DNA of 54,005 bases from Emiliania huxleyi CCMP1516. Taxonomy: Eukaryota > Haptophyta > Isochrysidales > Noelaerhabdaceae. Below are positions 1-8,862 of this stretch, piece by piece (the stretch's first letter is position 1; each line of letters opens with the position of its first letter). Location: contig NW_005200615.1 of the NCBI RefSeq assembly GCF_000372725.1, forward strand, positions 85,537-139,541, in the 5' to 3' direction. Under the pieces are notes generated by a model, which saw only the letters and a program-made list of their open reading frames with translations, had not been told where the DNA came from and ran no database searches. Both the position numbers and the translations under genes were made by a program.

Positions 1-150
1 CCCACCCCGCCCCCGCCCTAACCCCACCCCACCGAAAACCCCGCCTCCGACCCCGCCCCCGCCCCCTATCCCCCACCCCTGACCCCTCAACCCTTGCGGG
101 AGAGGCCGCCGGTGGTCGAGGGTCTCTTCACAGCGCGACGGTGTGAACAG

Positions 151-810
151 GTGACGGCGCACTCCCCGGCGGGAGACTCGCCCTTCGGCGTCTCCGACCT
201 TGCGGGCAACGTGTGGCAGCACGCCCTAGAATCCAACCAACACAAGTCTCTCTCACAGCACACAGGTTCGACACAGGTACGCCACAGTACCAAAAGAGGC
301 ACACCCTAGAAGCGGAGCACGTATTCTCGTCTCCCAGCCAGCGCTCGAGAGGACGCGCATTCAGCCGTATTCAGCTGTACTCACTGCTTCGCCTCCCTCG
401 TGTTCACGCGGTGCCTCCGATACACTGCTCAATGCCGCCTTCCCGCCCCTGAGGTTGGCGTCTATTCCCCCGCGTAGGCAGTACACCGACGAGATCGCCG
501 ACGAGCACACGCGCTCGGTGCTGCTGCGCGGCGGCTCAAACTACCGGCCGGACGGGTCGCAAACCTCCTTCCCCCCCAAGAGTGTGAACGGCGTCTCTTC
601 ACGGCTCCCCTCGTGAATAGGTCGCACTGGTACTTTCCGAACCGCGGCGGGCCAGGCAGCGGCCCTCCGTGCACCACGCACAACAAGTACTTCCTTTTTG
701 GCGAGTCGTACGAGCGCGCCGGCACTGTCGGTTTCCGATGCGTCTACGACCGCCCTGCCCCCGCCACCCCGCCGCTCGGGCCCGACCGTGCCGCCGGAAT
801 CGGCGTCTAA
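151..810 (+). CDS. FGE-sulfatase-domain protein, C-terminal part (5' end not resolved)
   Basis: The spliced product reads as the C-terminal half of a formylglycine-generating-enzyme/sulfatase-modifying-factor (FGE-sulfatase) fold. It has GVSDLAGNVWQYTDE, then LLRGGSNYRPDG, and ends with YERAGTVGFRCVYD, the usual closing motif. Exons are about 151-215, 478-558 and 621-810, with TAA at 808-810. Both introns (216-477 and 559-620) begin with GC and end with AG, and only these GC donors keep the frame and the motif. The paired catalytic cysteines that follow the GGS motif in SUMF1-type FGE are not visible: this segment has NYRPDGSSHWYFP instead. True sulfatase-activating activity is therefore doubtful, and an EgtB-like or non-catalytic FGE-fold role is possible. 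Sequence left of 151 is C-rich with no recognisable exon, and upstream exons probably lie outside the window. Confidence 0.75.
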
Positions 811-1356
811 ACTGAGAGCCGCCGGCGCCGCGAGCGCCTCGGCCGCGTTGCGGTTTACACACCGCGACGAGCGGGTGGGGTGGGAGCACAACACTTGTCG
901 TGCCAGCAGCGAGTGTGCTGTGAGGAGTAGTCTGCTGTCAGGAGTAGGGGGTGGACAGCGTCCTAAAATCTAAAACCTGAGGATTCAGGATTGGGGCATC
1001 GCGCTCTTCACCCATCACCTTCATGGAGACGTTTACCTTGTACCTTACCTTACCTTATCACCTTCAGTGAGGCCAAAGTGAGTTCATGGATGTGTGAGAG
1101 GTACGGGACCGCACTAGGAGGCACGCGGACCGACTCATCGTCGGTGACTCTGCTGCACGGCATTTCAGAATTTTTCTCAGCGTGAGCGAGACGTGGAAGA
1201 GTGCCACCGTCGGGTAGGAGACGGTCGGCCTCTGGATGGGCGGTAAGCCGTCATTGCCCGGCGCTGCTTGCAGCGCTCTGGGTGGTAGTGGCGGCGCTCC
1301 AAGAGTGGTGCTCTTGGGAAGAGGTTCCTCCTTTCCGCTCCCCCCCCGCAAGGCGC

Positions 1357-1358
<2 letters not shown>

Positions 1359-1389
<31 letters not shown>
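1359..1389. repeat. CA microsatellite
   Basis: About 15 uninterrupted CA units. Open reading frames crossing it are artefacts of the repeat. Confidence 0.95.
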
Positions 1390-1390
<1 letters not shown>

Positions 1391-1544
1391 ACTCCATACG
1401 CGAGCCCGCTCTCGCTCCGCCGCTCGTGCGCCCCGCGCGCATGTCGGCCTTCTCATGCCTCCGGCCTCCGAGCGCCCACCTCGGGCGCTCGGGCGGTTGG
1501 GGATGGCATATCGGTTCCCTGGGCGTTCACTAGCGCTCGCTTGT

Positions 1545-1691
1545 GGGTGAGAACGGAGTTCTCTGGGTAAGCTCAGCTGTGAACTTCCCAGTTGTTTGCT
1601 CTCCCTCCCTCCCTTACCCTGTTCATGACTTGCTAGCGGGACCTGAGTATTGTATAAAAATACTGTAAGGCAATATATCGGTTCCCTGGGC

Positions 1692-1730
<39 letters not shown>

Positions 1731-1760
1731 GCGCGTTCACTAGCGCTCGCTTGTCTCAGA
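1545..1760 (+). repeat. Dispersed repeat, copy 1 (second copy about 6383-6512)
   Basis: This shares blocks in the same order with 6383-6512: GAGTTCTCTGGGTAAGCTCAG, GCGGGACCTGAGTATTGTA, AATACTG, ATATCGGTTCCCTGGG and TTCACTAGCGCTCGC. The copy here is interrupted by a CT microsatellite (1692-1729). The other copy sits inside an intron of the ABC1 kinase gene. No coding capacity is visible, so it is a short non-autonomous repeat of unknown class. Confidence 0.75.
1692..1729. repeat. CT microsatellite
   Basis: About 19 CT units inside the dispersed repeat. Confidence 0.95.
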
Positions 1761-1928
1761 ATTTTTCTCAGCGTGAGCGAGACGTGGAAGTGTAGTCGGG
1801 TAGAGACGGTCGGCCTATACATCAGAGTAGCCGACAAGCTCGCGGACGCGCGCCGAGGGTGCCGTCGGTCATAAGAGCCGCCGCGATCGCCGCCGCGGTC
1901 GCCCATACCTTCGCTCTTGACATACATT

Positions 1929-3686
1929 ATGGAGTCGTTCGTCAAAGCCATGGCCCGGCGGCGGGACGATGGGGAGCTCTCGAGCGGCTCGGTGCGGGCC
2001 ATGTTCTACCACTGCGGAGGTCAGCCAAACGTCCAGCTCCTCAGCTTTGTGTCGTGCGAGGTTGGCACTCGGCTTACCCTGTCGGATGGCGTGCACATGA
2101 CCGAAGCGACGCTCGCCCGCCCTCTGGCAGAAGTCGCAGCGAAGCTGAGGCCGCTCTGTGTCGTCCGACTTTTGAGCCAGGAGTGGCGCGCCTCGCGTGA
2201 GGGCGTGAAGACGGGACGGGTCAAGCGAATCAAGCGCGTCTATGACCGCAGCACGGTGATTGGCTGCCCAGTCATGCTGGACGAGCGCTCGTGGATGCAG
2301 GGTGGCGGCTACGCACCACTCAAGATAGGCGATGAGTCTTCGCCGCCGCTGCGGTTTTCGGTGGGGGACTGGATCGAGTGTGTGTCGGGTGTCAACTCGA
2401 CTACAGTGACCGGATGGAAGCGAGGGCAGATCACGGCCGTTCGGTGTGCAGAGGCATCAGAGCGGCCCGTGTACACAGCACTTGGGCTCATGCTACTCGA
2501 ACGGGGGCGGTGTGCTGCGTACTGCGTGCAGATGGAGCAGCGTCGCAGGCCCTTTCACGTGATTGCCGACGCGCCCGACCGCATCCGTATGGCATTTGCA
2601 CCGGGGCTGCCGTCTGTGCAGACGTTGGCGAGATACGACGCTCCTGCTCTCGTGAACGTCCTTCGCGAGCATCACGACGCCGAGGAAAAGTTCGTGGGCA
2701 TGGTGTTGGCGCTGCTTCACCGCTATCTCGCCCAGCCAATCGAGCCACAGAGCGTTTTCAACATCGACGCAGCAGCGCACGCCTCTTACCCCATCGATAG
2801 GATCGCGACGGTGGTTGCAGCGGGTGGCGTTGAGGCGGTGCTCGGCGCACTTCGGGCTCATGCATCAACTCCCCAGATCGCCATGCTCTCATGCACGACC
2901 CTGGTTCTTTTTTGCGGCTCGGGACTCTCAGCGCCGAATGCTGCACGGGCGTTTGTCGCTTCTGGTGGCGCGGTGGAGGTCGCCCGCGCCTTGCGTGAGA
3001 ACATTGAAGACGCGAACATGCAATTGGGCGGCGTGACTCTCGTGCGATACCTCTTCCACCTTTTTGCCAACGGTGTAGAGGAGCCTGCCCTCGCTGCGAA
3101 GGATGGTGGCTGCATCGAGGCTGTCTTGGCTTCGCTCATGAGGTACCCGGATCATCCGCACATAGCCAAGGAGGGAATCGATACAATCATGCGAGCCTGC
3201 ATCTCGATTCATGAAGGATCAAGCGACACAACCGCCTCCCGGCGCCGCCTCGTGGGCGCCGGAGTCGTGGGCGCGATTGTCAGCGTCATGCACAAGCAAC
3301 TGTCGTCGACGAGCCTGCTCGAGCACTGCTGCCATTGCCTGTGCTTCTTGGCGGCCCACTTTTCCGCTCGCGACGCGATGGTGGAGGCCGAGACTGCGCA
3401 GGCTTTGGTCGACGCACTCGATGTGTGCACCGAGGCAGAGGGTGCTCTTACTGAGGCATGCATCGAGGCGCTGCATTTGCTTTGCGACGTGCCCGGTGGC
3501 CCAGCAACACACTCTGTGTTTCGTCTCTCAGACTCAGACGGAGAGCCAGGCCGGTTGCGGACTGCATTGCTCCGACACCCGGAGCGAGACCGGCTGCAGG
3601 AAGTGGGCGCGTCGCTCCTGCATCAGTTGTCCATGCATGCGTTGGTGGCCGTAGCTGCCGTGATGTCCATGACGAGCCCGCCGTGA
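1929..3686 (+). CDS. RPA70N-like OB domain plus armadillo-repeat protein
   Basis: Intronless 585-residue protein. ATG 1929 is the first ATG of the frame, in a good context (catt-ATGG). Residues about 15-110 resemble the N-terminal OB fold of replication protein A large subunit (Rep-A_N): SSGSVRAMF, a VQLLSFVSCE strand, RLTLSDG, then basic VKTGRVKRIKRVYD. Residues about 140-220 (FSVGDWIECV, WKRGQITAV, RRPFHVIAD) resemble the small tudor/SH3-like module common in algal proteins. From about 280 to the end there are Ala/Leu-rich helical pairs such as TVVAAGGVEAVLGALRAH and FVASGGAVEVARALRENI, typical of armadillo repeats. The expected role is a protein-protein or protein-ssDNA adaptor. RPA70N binds acidic checkpoint peptides in other eukaryotes, but partners here are unknown. 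The RPA70N call rests on pattern only. Confidence 0.75.
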   Translation: MESFVKAMARRRDDGELSSGSVRAMFYHCGGQPNVQLLSFVSCEVGTRLTLSDGVHMTEATLARPLAEVAAKLRPLCVVRLLSQEWRASREGVKTGRVKRIKRVYDRSTVIGCPVMLDERSWMQGGGYAPLKIGDESSPPLRFSVGDWIECVSGVNSTTVTGWKRGQITAVRCAEASERPVYTALGLMLLERGRCAAYCVQMEQRRRPFHVIADAPDRIRMAFAPGLPSVQTLARYDAPALVNVLREHHDAEEKFVGMVLALLHRYLAQPIEPQSVFNIDAAAHASYPIDRIATVVAAGGVEAVLGALRAHASTPQIAMLSCTTLVLFCGSGLSAPNAARAFVASGGAVEVARALRENIEDANMQLGGVTLVRYLFHLFANGVEEPALAAKDGGCIEAVLASLMRYPDHPHIAKEGIDTIMRACISIHEGSSDTTASRRRLVGAGVVGAIVSVMHKQLSSTSLLEHCCHCLCFLAAHFSARDAMVEAETAQALVDALDVCTEAEGALTEACIEALHLLCDVPGGPATHSVFRLSDSDGEPGRLRTALLRHPERDRLQEVGASLLHQLSMHALVAVAAVMSMTSPP

Positions 3687-4132
3687 CAGCATGATGACAC
3701 GGGCGGCTGCGGTCTCATTGCAATGTGGGTGGTCGTCGTTGACGGCCGTCGGCCGCTAGCGAATTCTACGTGAAAGGAGCTGTTGTTTGCGTCTGGCGCT
3801 GGTGTACACAGTACACTACTACTGCAGAGTATGTGTGTATTTTGGCTACTTGAAAGCCCCTTGCCAACGGCCTTGCTTGAGCTTGAGCACGGGCAAGTCG
3901 TAAATGTTAACTAACCACAAGCCCGTAGGTTCATACGGTACGGCGCAGCCCGCAGCCCGTGCTACAGGCAAGCTCGCCGTTGGCCATTTTATAGTACTGA
4001 TAGTACAGCCGTTGACACATCAGAACTAATTTTCACACGCCCACACTGCGGAGGTACGGGCTCCTGCGCGGCCAGGAGCCAGGAGGGGCTGAAGACACTG
4101 CGTTGGGTCCAAGGCACGAGCACGATGCGTGC
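3687..4132. other. Intergenic, 3' region of the ARM-repeat gene
   Basis: No gene is visible. Base composition is lower in GC than the neighbouring ORFs, consistent with a 3' UTR or terminator region. No canonical AATAAA signal was seen. Confidence 0.5.
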
Positions 4133-5191
4133 ATGCATGGTTCCAGTGACGCGCTATTGCACAGGAGGCGGATGATGCACGAACTCCACGCCTCCCTTGC
4201 GAAGGCCGGTCGGCGGCCGGCCTCGCCGACGGCCTCGCTGTTGGCTGCTTCGCCGATAGCTCCGCTGTCGGCTCTCTCGCCGTCGCTCGAGTTGCCGATG
4301 GCTCTGTCGCCATCGCTCGACTCGACGGCCTCGCCGACGGCCTCGCTGTTGGCTGCTTCGCCGATAGCTCCGCTGTCGGCTCTCTCGCCGTCGCTCGAGT
4401 TGCCGACGGCTCTGTCGCCGTCGCTCGACTCGACGGCCTCGCCGACGGCCTCGCTGTCGGCTGCTTCGCCGATAGCTCCGCTGTCGGCTCTCTCGCCGTC
4501 GCTCGAGTTGCCGACGGCTCTGTCGCCGTCGCTCGACTCGACGGCCTCGCCGATGACAGTGCCGTCGCTCTTGCCGTTGCTCCTTTCGTTGGCCAGCGCT
4601 GACGACTCCGTTGCTGCCGCCGCTCGACTCCACTACGGCGCCGATGACGCCATCGGCCTCTCTGCCGCCGCTCCACTCAACGGTGGCGCCGATAGCACCG
4701 TCGGCCTCGGCCTCTCTGCCGCCGCTCCACTGGACGGTGGCTCCGATAGCACCATCGGTCTCTCTGCCGAGGCTCGTGTCGACGACCTCGCCTGTAGCCT
4801 CTACAGCGTCGTCGGCTCTTTCGTCGTCACCTTCATCGGTGGCATCAGCGCTGCCAGCTTCTCCACCGTCGCCTGCATCGACAGCACCGCCGACGGCTCC
4901 TGCAACGCTGTCCCCCCCCACTACTTCATTCGTGGCTTAGTAGAGCAGCCACACACTCTCTACTCTGAGGGACACTTTCCTCTCGTCGATCGGGAGTTAC
5001 TCGACTGCGTCGAGGGGGGGGACGTCCGAACCACCGCGTGTCCCTCCCTCCACTCACACTCTCTCCCAGTCCTTTCTGGTCCAGTGCCCGTCTTCTCCGC
5101 CCGCCGTCGGGCCGACCCTCTCGTGTCGTTTCCTAAGACGTTTCACCTAGAGCAACAGCAAGCGGGCGACGCGCCCCACGCCTGCCCGTGA
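4133..5191 (+). CDS. Ser/Ala/Leu/Pro-rich repeat ORF, doubtful
   Basis: An open frame of about 350 codons from ATG 4133. Its middle is three 108-bp tandem repeats (36 residues each, containing PIAPLSALSPSLELP). The C-terminal third loses the repeat and has one hydrophobic stretch (SVVGSFVVTFIGGISAASF). The opposite strand is also open over much of the same span, as expected for a GC-rich repeat whose unit is a multiple of three. I recognise no domain and no signal peptide. It may be a low-complexity surface or secreted protein or simply non-coding minisatellite. RNA evidence would be needed to keep it. Confidence 0.3.
   Translation: MHGSSDALLHRRRMMHELHASLAKAGRRPASPTASLLAASPIAPLSALSPSLELPMALSPSLDSTASPTASLLAASPIAPLSALSPSLELPTALSPSLDSTASPTASLSAASPIAPLSALSPSLELPTALSPSLDSTASPMTVPSLLPLLLSLASADDSVAAAARLHYGADDAIGLSAAAPLNGGADSTVGLGLSAAAPLDGGSDSTIGLSAEARVDDLACSLYSVVGSFVVTFIGGISAASFSTVACIDSTADGSCNAVPPHYFIRGLVEQPHTLYSEGHFPLVDRELLDCVEGGDVRTTACPSLHSHSLPVLSGPVPVFSARRRADPLVSFPKTFHLEQQQAGDAPHACP
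4219..4542 (+). repeat. Three 108-bp tandem repeats
   Basis: Copies start at 4219, 4327 and 4435 and are nearly identical. The period is a multiple of three, so the frame is kept in all copies on both strands. A degenerate continuation follows to about 4790. Confidence 0.9.
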
Positions 5192-5378
5192 GTCGGGTGG
5201 GGCTTGCACGTGTACACGTGTAGATAAAGCCGTAAGCGGGCCGTTGGTTCGTTAAGTAACCGTCTCGACACGTGTACGTGTGTGTGCTGTGTCGTCTCTC
5301 ACCACGTACGTTCTCTTTTGCATCGCACTTCAGGCATACAAGAAGCAAGCTCACACTCACAAGAGGGCAGCACTAACG

Positions 5379-8300
5379 TCACAACACCTCCACCGACGGC
5401 AGCTGGCCGCGCGGTTGCCGAGACTCGCGCCGCAGCAGGGCGCGCCAGCTGCGCTCGGCAGCCTTCGCCTCGCCGAGCATGCTGGCGAGCTGCTTCGCGC
5501 CGAATAGGCGCGCCGCGTGCTGCGCCGCGAGGGGGTACGCCGCCTGAAAGAGGTCGAAGTCCTTGTCGCCGGTCAGGGCGATGCCTTCGAGCACGGAGCC
5601 AGATGAGCCGAGATGAGCCGAGATGTAGCCGAGATGAGCCGAGCTAGCCCAGATGTAGCCGAACTGAGCCGAGGAGCCGAGATGCGCCGAGATGAGCCGA
5701 GCTGAGCCGAGATGAGCTGAGCCGAGATGAAACGAGATGGGCCGAGATGCGCCGAGATGAGCCGTGACGAACCGTGAGACTTGCCGAGATGCGCCGAGAT
5801 GCGCCGAGATGCGCCGAGATGCGCCGAGATGCGCCGAGATGCGACGAGATGCGACGAGATGCGCCGAGATGCGACGAGATGCGACGAGATGCGCCGAGAT
5901 GCGACGAGATGCGACGAGATGCGCCGAAATGAGGCGAGGCCTACCTTCGAGCACGATGAGCGCGCGCGTGATGAGGGCAAAGTACTCGGGCACCGCAAAC
6001 GGGAAGTCGAAAAAGATTTGGTTCAGATCGCGCGAGATCGCAGCGAACTGGCGCCGCTTCGACGCCACCGCACTGTACTGCGCCGCCCGCCCGCCGCCGC
6101 GCCGCCGCCCGCCGCCGCCGAGACTCTCGCTCGCCTGGGTGGCCGCGGCGAGGCGCCCCTGCTCAAACACGCGCCGCAGCGGCGGCAGCAGCGCCTCCCT
6201 GTCCACGTCCGGCGGTAAGAAGCGCAGCGTGATCGCCTGTGCGCGGCTGGAGGGGGGTGAAGGGACGCAATCCACACTCACAGAGCCGAGGGAACGCAGC
6301 GTGCTCGCGTCGTTGACGAGTCCCTCGACATCGCCGCGCATCAGGTTGACGATCGCGGAGGTCAGGTGCCTAATTGGCAGCTAATTTTGGGTGAGACTGG
6401 AGTTCTCTGGGTAAGCTCAGCTTGTTTGCTCTTGCCAGCGGGACCTGAGTATTGTACAGAAATACTGCAAGGCATATCGGTTCCCTGGGAGTTCACTAGC
6501 GCTCGCGTGTGTTGGGGATCGCCGAAGTCCGACGCCAGAGGCGTTGTTGGTACGAGGGCGCTGGCTGGCCCTCGACTGGAGCCGGACAGCGCTTCAAGTG
6601 CAAGGCCCAGTGCCCCCTCTCGAGTGCTAGTCTGGATGCCGTGCTGGTCTGGGCGTGCAGCAACTAAGAGTCCGATGCCGCGTGTCGAAGGCGGCGATCT
6701 CAGCGCAAAGCCCAAAGTCGATGAGCACCTACATTCATCCATCAATCTGCCTGATTGGTTTGACGGATTCATTGATGTATCAGGCCCAGCGTCGATGAGC
6801 ACCAGCCGCCCGCGCGCGTCGACCAGCAGGTTGCCTAGGGAGCTGGCCGCTACCGTCGGGGTACGGGATGGGCTCAGGGTACCGTGGGGGTAGGGGGTGG
6901 GTCGCCGGGGTGCGGGTCGGAGTGGAAGAATCCGACGTGGATGGGCTCAGGGTACCGTGGGGGTAGGGGGTGGGTCGCCGGGGTGCGGATCGGAGTGGAA
7001 GAATCCGACGTGGATGGGCGCAGGGTACCGTGGGGGTAGGGGGTGGGTCGCCGGGGTGCGGATCGGAGTGGAAGAATCCGACATCTAGCAGCTGAGAGAT
7101 GAAGCAGTCCACGCCCGTCGCGATGAGCCGGTTGATGACCTCCGGCGGCGACCTGGCCAGCTGCTCGCCCTCGATCCACTCGGTGGCGAGCACCTATCTC
7201 CCCATATCTCCCCATATCTCCCCATATCTCCCCGTATCTCGATCCACTCGGTGGCGAGCACCTGTGCTCGAGCCGGCAGGGGGGTAGGGTAGGGTGGCAT
7301 CACAGGGGTACCCCGCACCCCTCCCCCCTTACCCCCAGCCCCGGTGATGACACCCTACCCCCCCCCCCCCCCCCTGCCGGCTCGAAGCGCGACTCGCTGG
7401 CGGCCACTCAGGTGGCGCTCGCGAAGTGGACGAGCGCCGCAATCGGCCGCAGCGGCGAGAGAGCGCAGCGGAGGGTGTGGAAACTGGCCACCTCTCGGCT
7501 CTATCTCGGCTCGATCTCGACCTTGCGCGTGGTGACGGCAGGGTAGCTGCGTGGCACGTAGACACTGCTGCCGAGCCGCGGGAGCAGCTCCGTCCGAAAC
7601 CGCTCCAAGTTGGCCGCCTCGTGCCGATAGTCAAGCTCGAGGTACGAGGCGCGTGCGAATGTGTCGAGCAGCGCCACGTCAAACGGCGTGCGTTCGGCGG
7701 CGCCGAGCAAGTTGGTCAGGACTCGCACCTTGAACCACTCCACAAAGAGGCAGTACCGGCGCAGCAGGTAGAGGTCGAGCGAGACGGCGCGGATCATGTC
7801 GGGCCGCTGCACCTTCAGCGCCACCTCCGCGCCGCCCTCGCGCAGCCTGCAGCGGTATACCTGCCCGAGCGAGGCCGCTGCGATGGGCTCCGACGACGCG
7901 TCGAGCTCGAAGAGGCTCGACGCAGGAGCGCCCAGCTCCGCCTCGATGAGAGCGAGCGCCGCCGCCGTCGGGTAAGAGGGCACCTGTTCGCACACGGACG
8001 TGAGAGGGTGTGGTGAGCACGGTCAGCGCTGCCGTCGCATCGGGGATGTGCACGCACCGCGTCGCAGAGCTTTTGCAGCTCGTAGACGGCCGGAGGCGGC
8101 AGCACGTCCGGCCGGATGGAGAGCGCCTGGCCGGCCTTGATGAAGGTTGGTCCGAGGTCGGTCAGGCAGCCACGCAGCTCGCGAGCTCGCAGCGCGTACC
8201 GAGCGTCCCGCTCCGCCTCGGACTCGCCCGGAACTCCGCCGCGCAGCGAGTCGCGAAGCACCACCGCAGCGAGCGGCGCGACGCGAGCGACGATCTCTCG

Positions 8301-8510
8301 CAGCCGCGCCAGGCAGCAGCGAGGGTGCGCGCTCCACACGGCAGCAAACGCCTCAGGGTCGTACGTGGTCGGCAGCTCTGACTCGCTCACGTGCCGAAAC
8401 TCCTCGTCGGCGCCACGGAGGTAGAGGCTGGTCCCAGCGGCGCAGCCGGCAACGGCCAGCGCAGGAGCGCGCAGACGGCGAGCGGCGTGCCGGAGAGAGC
8501 CTCCGATCAT
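5379..8510 (-). CDS. ABC1/UbiB (ADCK-like) atypical kinase, eight exons
   Basis: Exons on the minus strand are 8058-8510, 7522-7983, 7052-7193, 6803-6834, 6679-6728, 6282-6369, 5945-6236 and 5379-5584. They sum to 1725 bases, 574 codons plus stop. Visible ABC1 signatures are FIKAGQALSIRPDVLP (the KxGQ-type motif), PIAAASLGQVYRC (Ala-rich loop), VALKVQRPDM (Lys), ATEWIEG, FFHSDPHPGNLLVD (catalytic loop), LVLIDFG (metal-binding DFG) and a helical C-terminus with FPFAVPEYFALITRALIVLEGIAL. A hydrophobic N-terminus suggests an organelle or membrane location. The family supports quinone/lipid metabolism in mitochondria and plastids. Intron ends are GT-AG except 6835-7051 and 6370-6678 (GC-AG). Several introns repeat the adjacent exon, and the 5585-5944 intron is a multiple of three and open. 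ATG 8510 is the first ATG in frame. Confidence 0.88.
5596..5935. repeat. 10-bp minisatellite filling an ABC1 kinase intron
   Basis: The unit is close to GAGATGCGCC, with variants GAGATGCGAC and GAGATGAGCC, about 30 units. It lies wholly inside the intron 5585-5944, whose two ends carry the same 12-mer CCTTCGAGCACG (5584-5595 and 5944-5955). Confidence 0.9.
6383..6512 (+). repeat. Dispersed repeat, copy 2
   Basis: Matches 1545-1760 in several ordered blocks. Here it lies within the ABC1 kinase intron 6370-6678 and lacks the CT microsatellite of the first copy. Confidence 0.75.
6866..7084 (-). repeat. Three 73-bp tandem repeats of an exon/intron junction
   Basis: Repeat landmarks are at 6871, 6944 and 7017. 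Each unit carries the coding segment for VGFFHSDPHPG plus the start of the following intron with its GC donor. The copy nearest the upstream exon gives the in-frame transcript, and the others lie inside intron 6835-7051. Confidence 0.9.
7170..7263 (-). repeat. 26-bp direct repeat flanking a CTCCCCATAT minisatellite
   Basis: Copies at 7170-7195 and 7238-7263 are identical and encode VLATEWIE on the minus strand. Between them are about four CCCATATCTC units. The 68-bp unit 7194-7261 starts with GT and ends with AG on the minus strand, so it can be spliced as an intron directly abutting intron 7262-7521. Confidence 0.9.
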
Positions 8511-8862
8511 CGCTTGGAGACCCAGCGCGATAACGCCTTTCCCGGAAAGTGCCGACGAAAAGAAAAAATGGGCCAATTTGGTTTTTGTTCACCCGCCGAG
8601 AGGGCAGAGAGCGGCGGCAGGCCGCCGACGGCGTCTCCTCAGCCCTAAGAATTCTTCATTCTTCTCTCTAGTGTAAAGAAAGAAAGAAAACAGACACGCC
8701 AAACGAGGGATGGGACGAGGACAGGGTCCCCACGAGCAGGATTTTGGAATCTAGTGTTGTGCGAGGGAGTTTCTTCGTAAAATTCTTCTCTCTTTGGCTG
8801 CGGTCGTCCCGCCCACGAGTAAGTACTAGAGCCCTCTGCGGCTCCCGCCGACCCTTCCCGAC
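8511..8862. promoter_or_regulatory. Shared divergent intergenic region
   Basis: These 352 bp separate the ATG of the ABC1 kinase (minus) from that of the dehydrogenase copy A (plus), so both promoters must lie here. It contains AAAGAAAGAAAAC and an AT-richer patch at about 8645-8700. The block 8597-8632 (GAGAGGGCAGAGAGCGGCGG) recurs at 22382-22412. No TATA box is evident. Copy B of the dehydrogenase lacks this region, because the duplication starts at about 8832. Confidence 0.5.

Larger units (their letters stand above)
811..1928. other. Gene-free spacer with microsatellites and dispersed repeats
   Basis: I see no convincing coding sequence here. The stretch holds a CA run, a CT run, an internal duplicated segment (about 1144-1232 and 1757-1822, sharing ATTTTTCTCAGCGTGAGC and a GACGGTCGGCC end) and a repeat shared with 6.4 kb. 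Around 1026-1062 there is a short inverted match to the GTAAGGTAAGG repeat also found near 28.97 and 39.62 kb. The last part must contain the promoter and 5' UTR of the ARM-repeat gene. Confidence 0.6.

Noticed and set aside
1..93. C-rich left end with CCCTAACCC as a telomere
   Set aside because: The unit is not regular and coding sequence follows at once; it looks like a degenerate C-rich intron repeat.
4026..4921. Minus-strand Arg/Ser-rich frames opposite the 108-bp repeats
   Set aside because: The repeat period is a multiple of three and GC-rich, so several frames are open by chance. No start context or domain was found.
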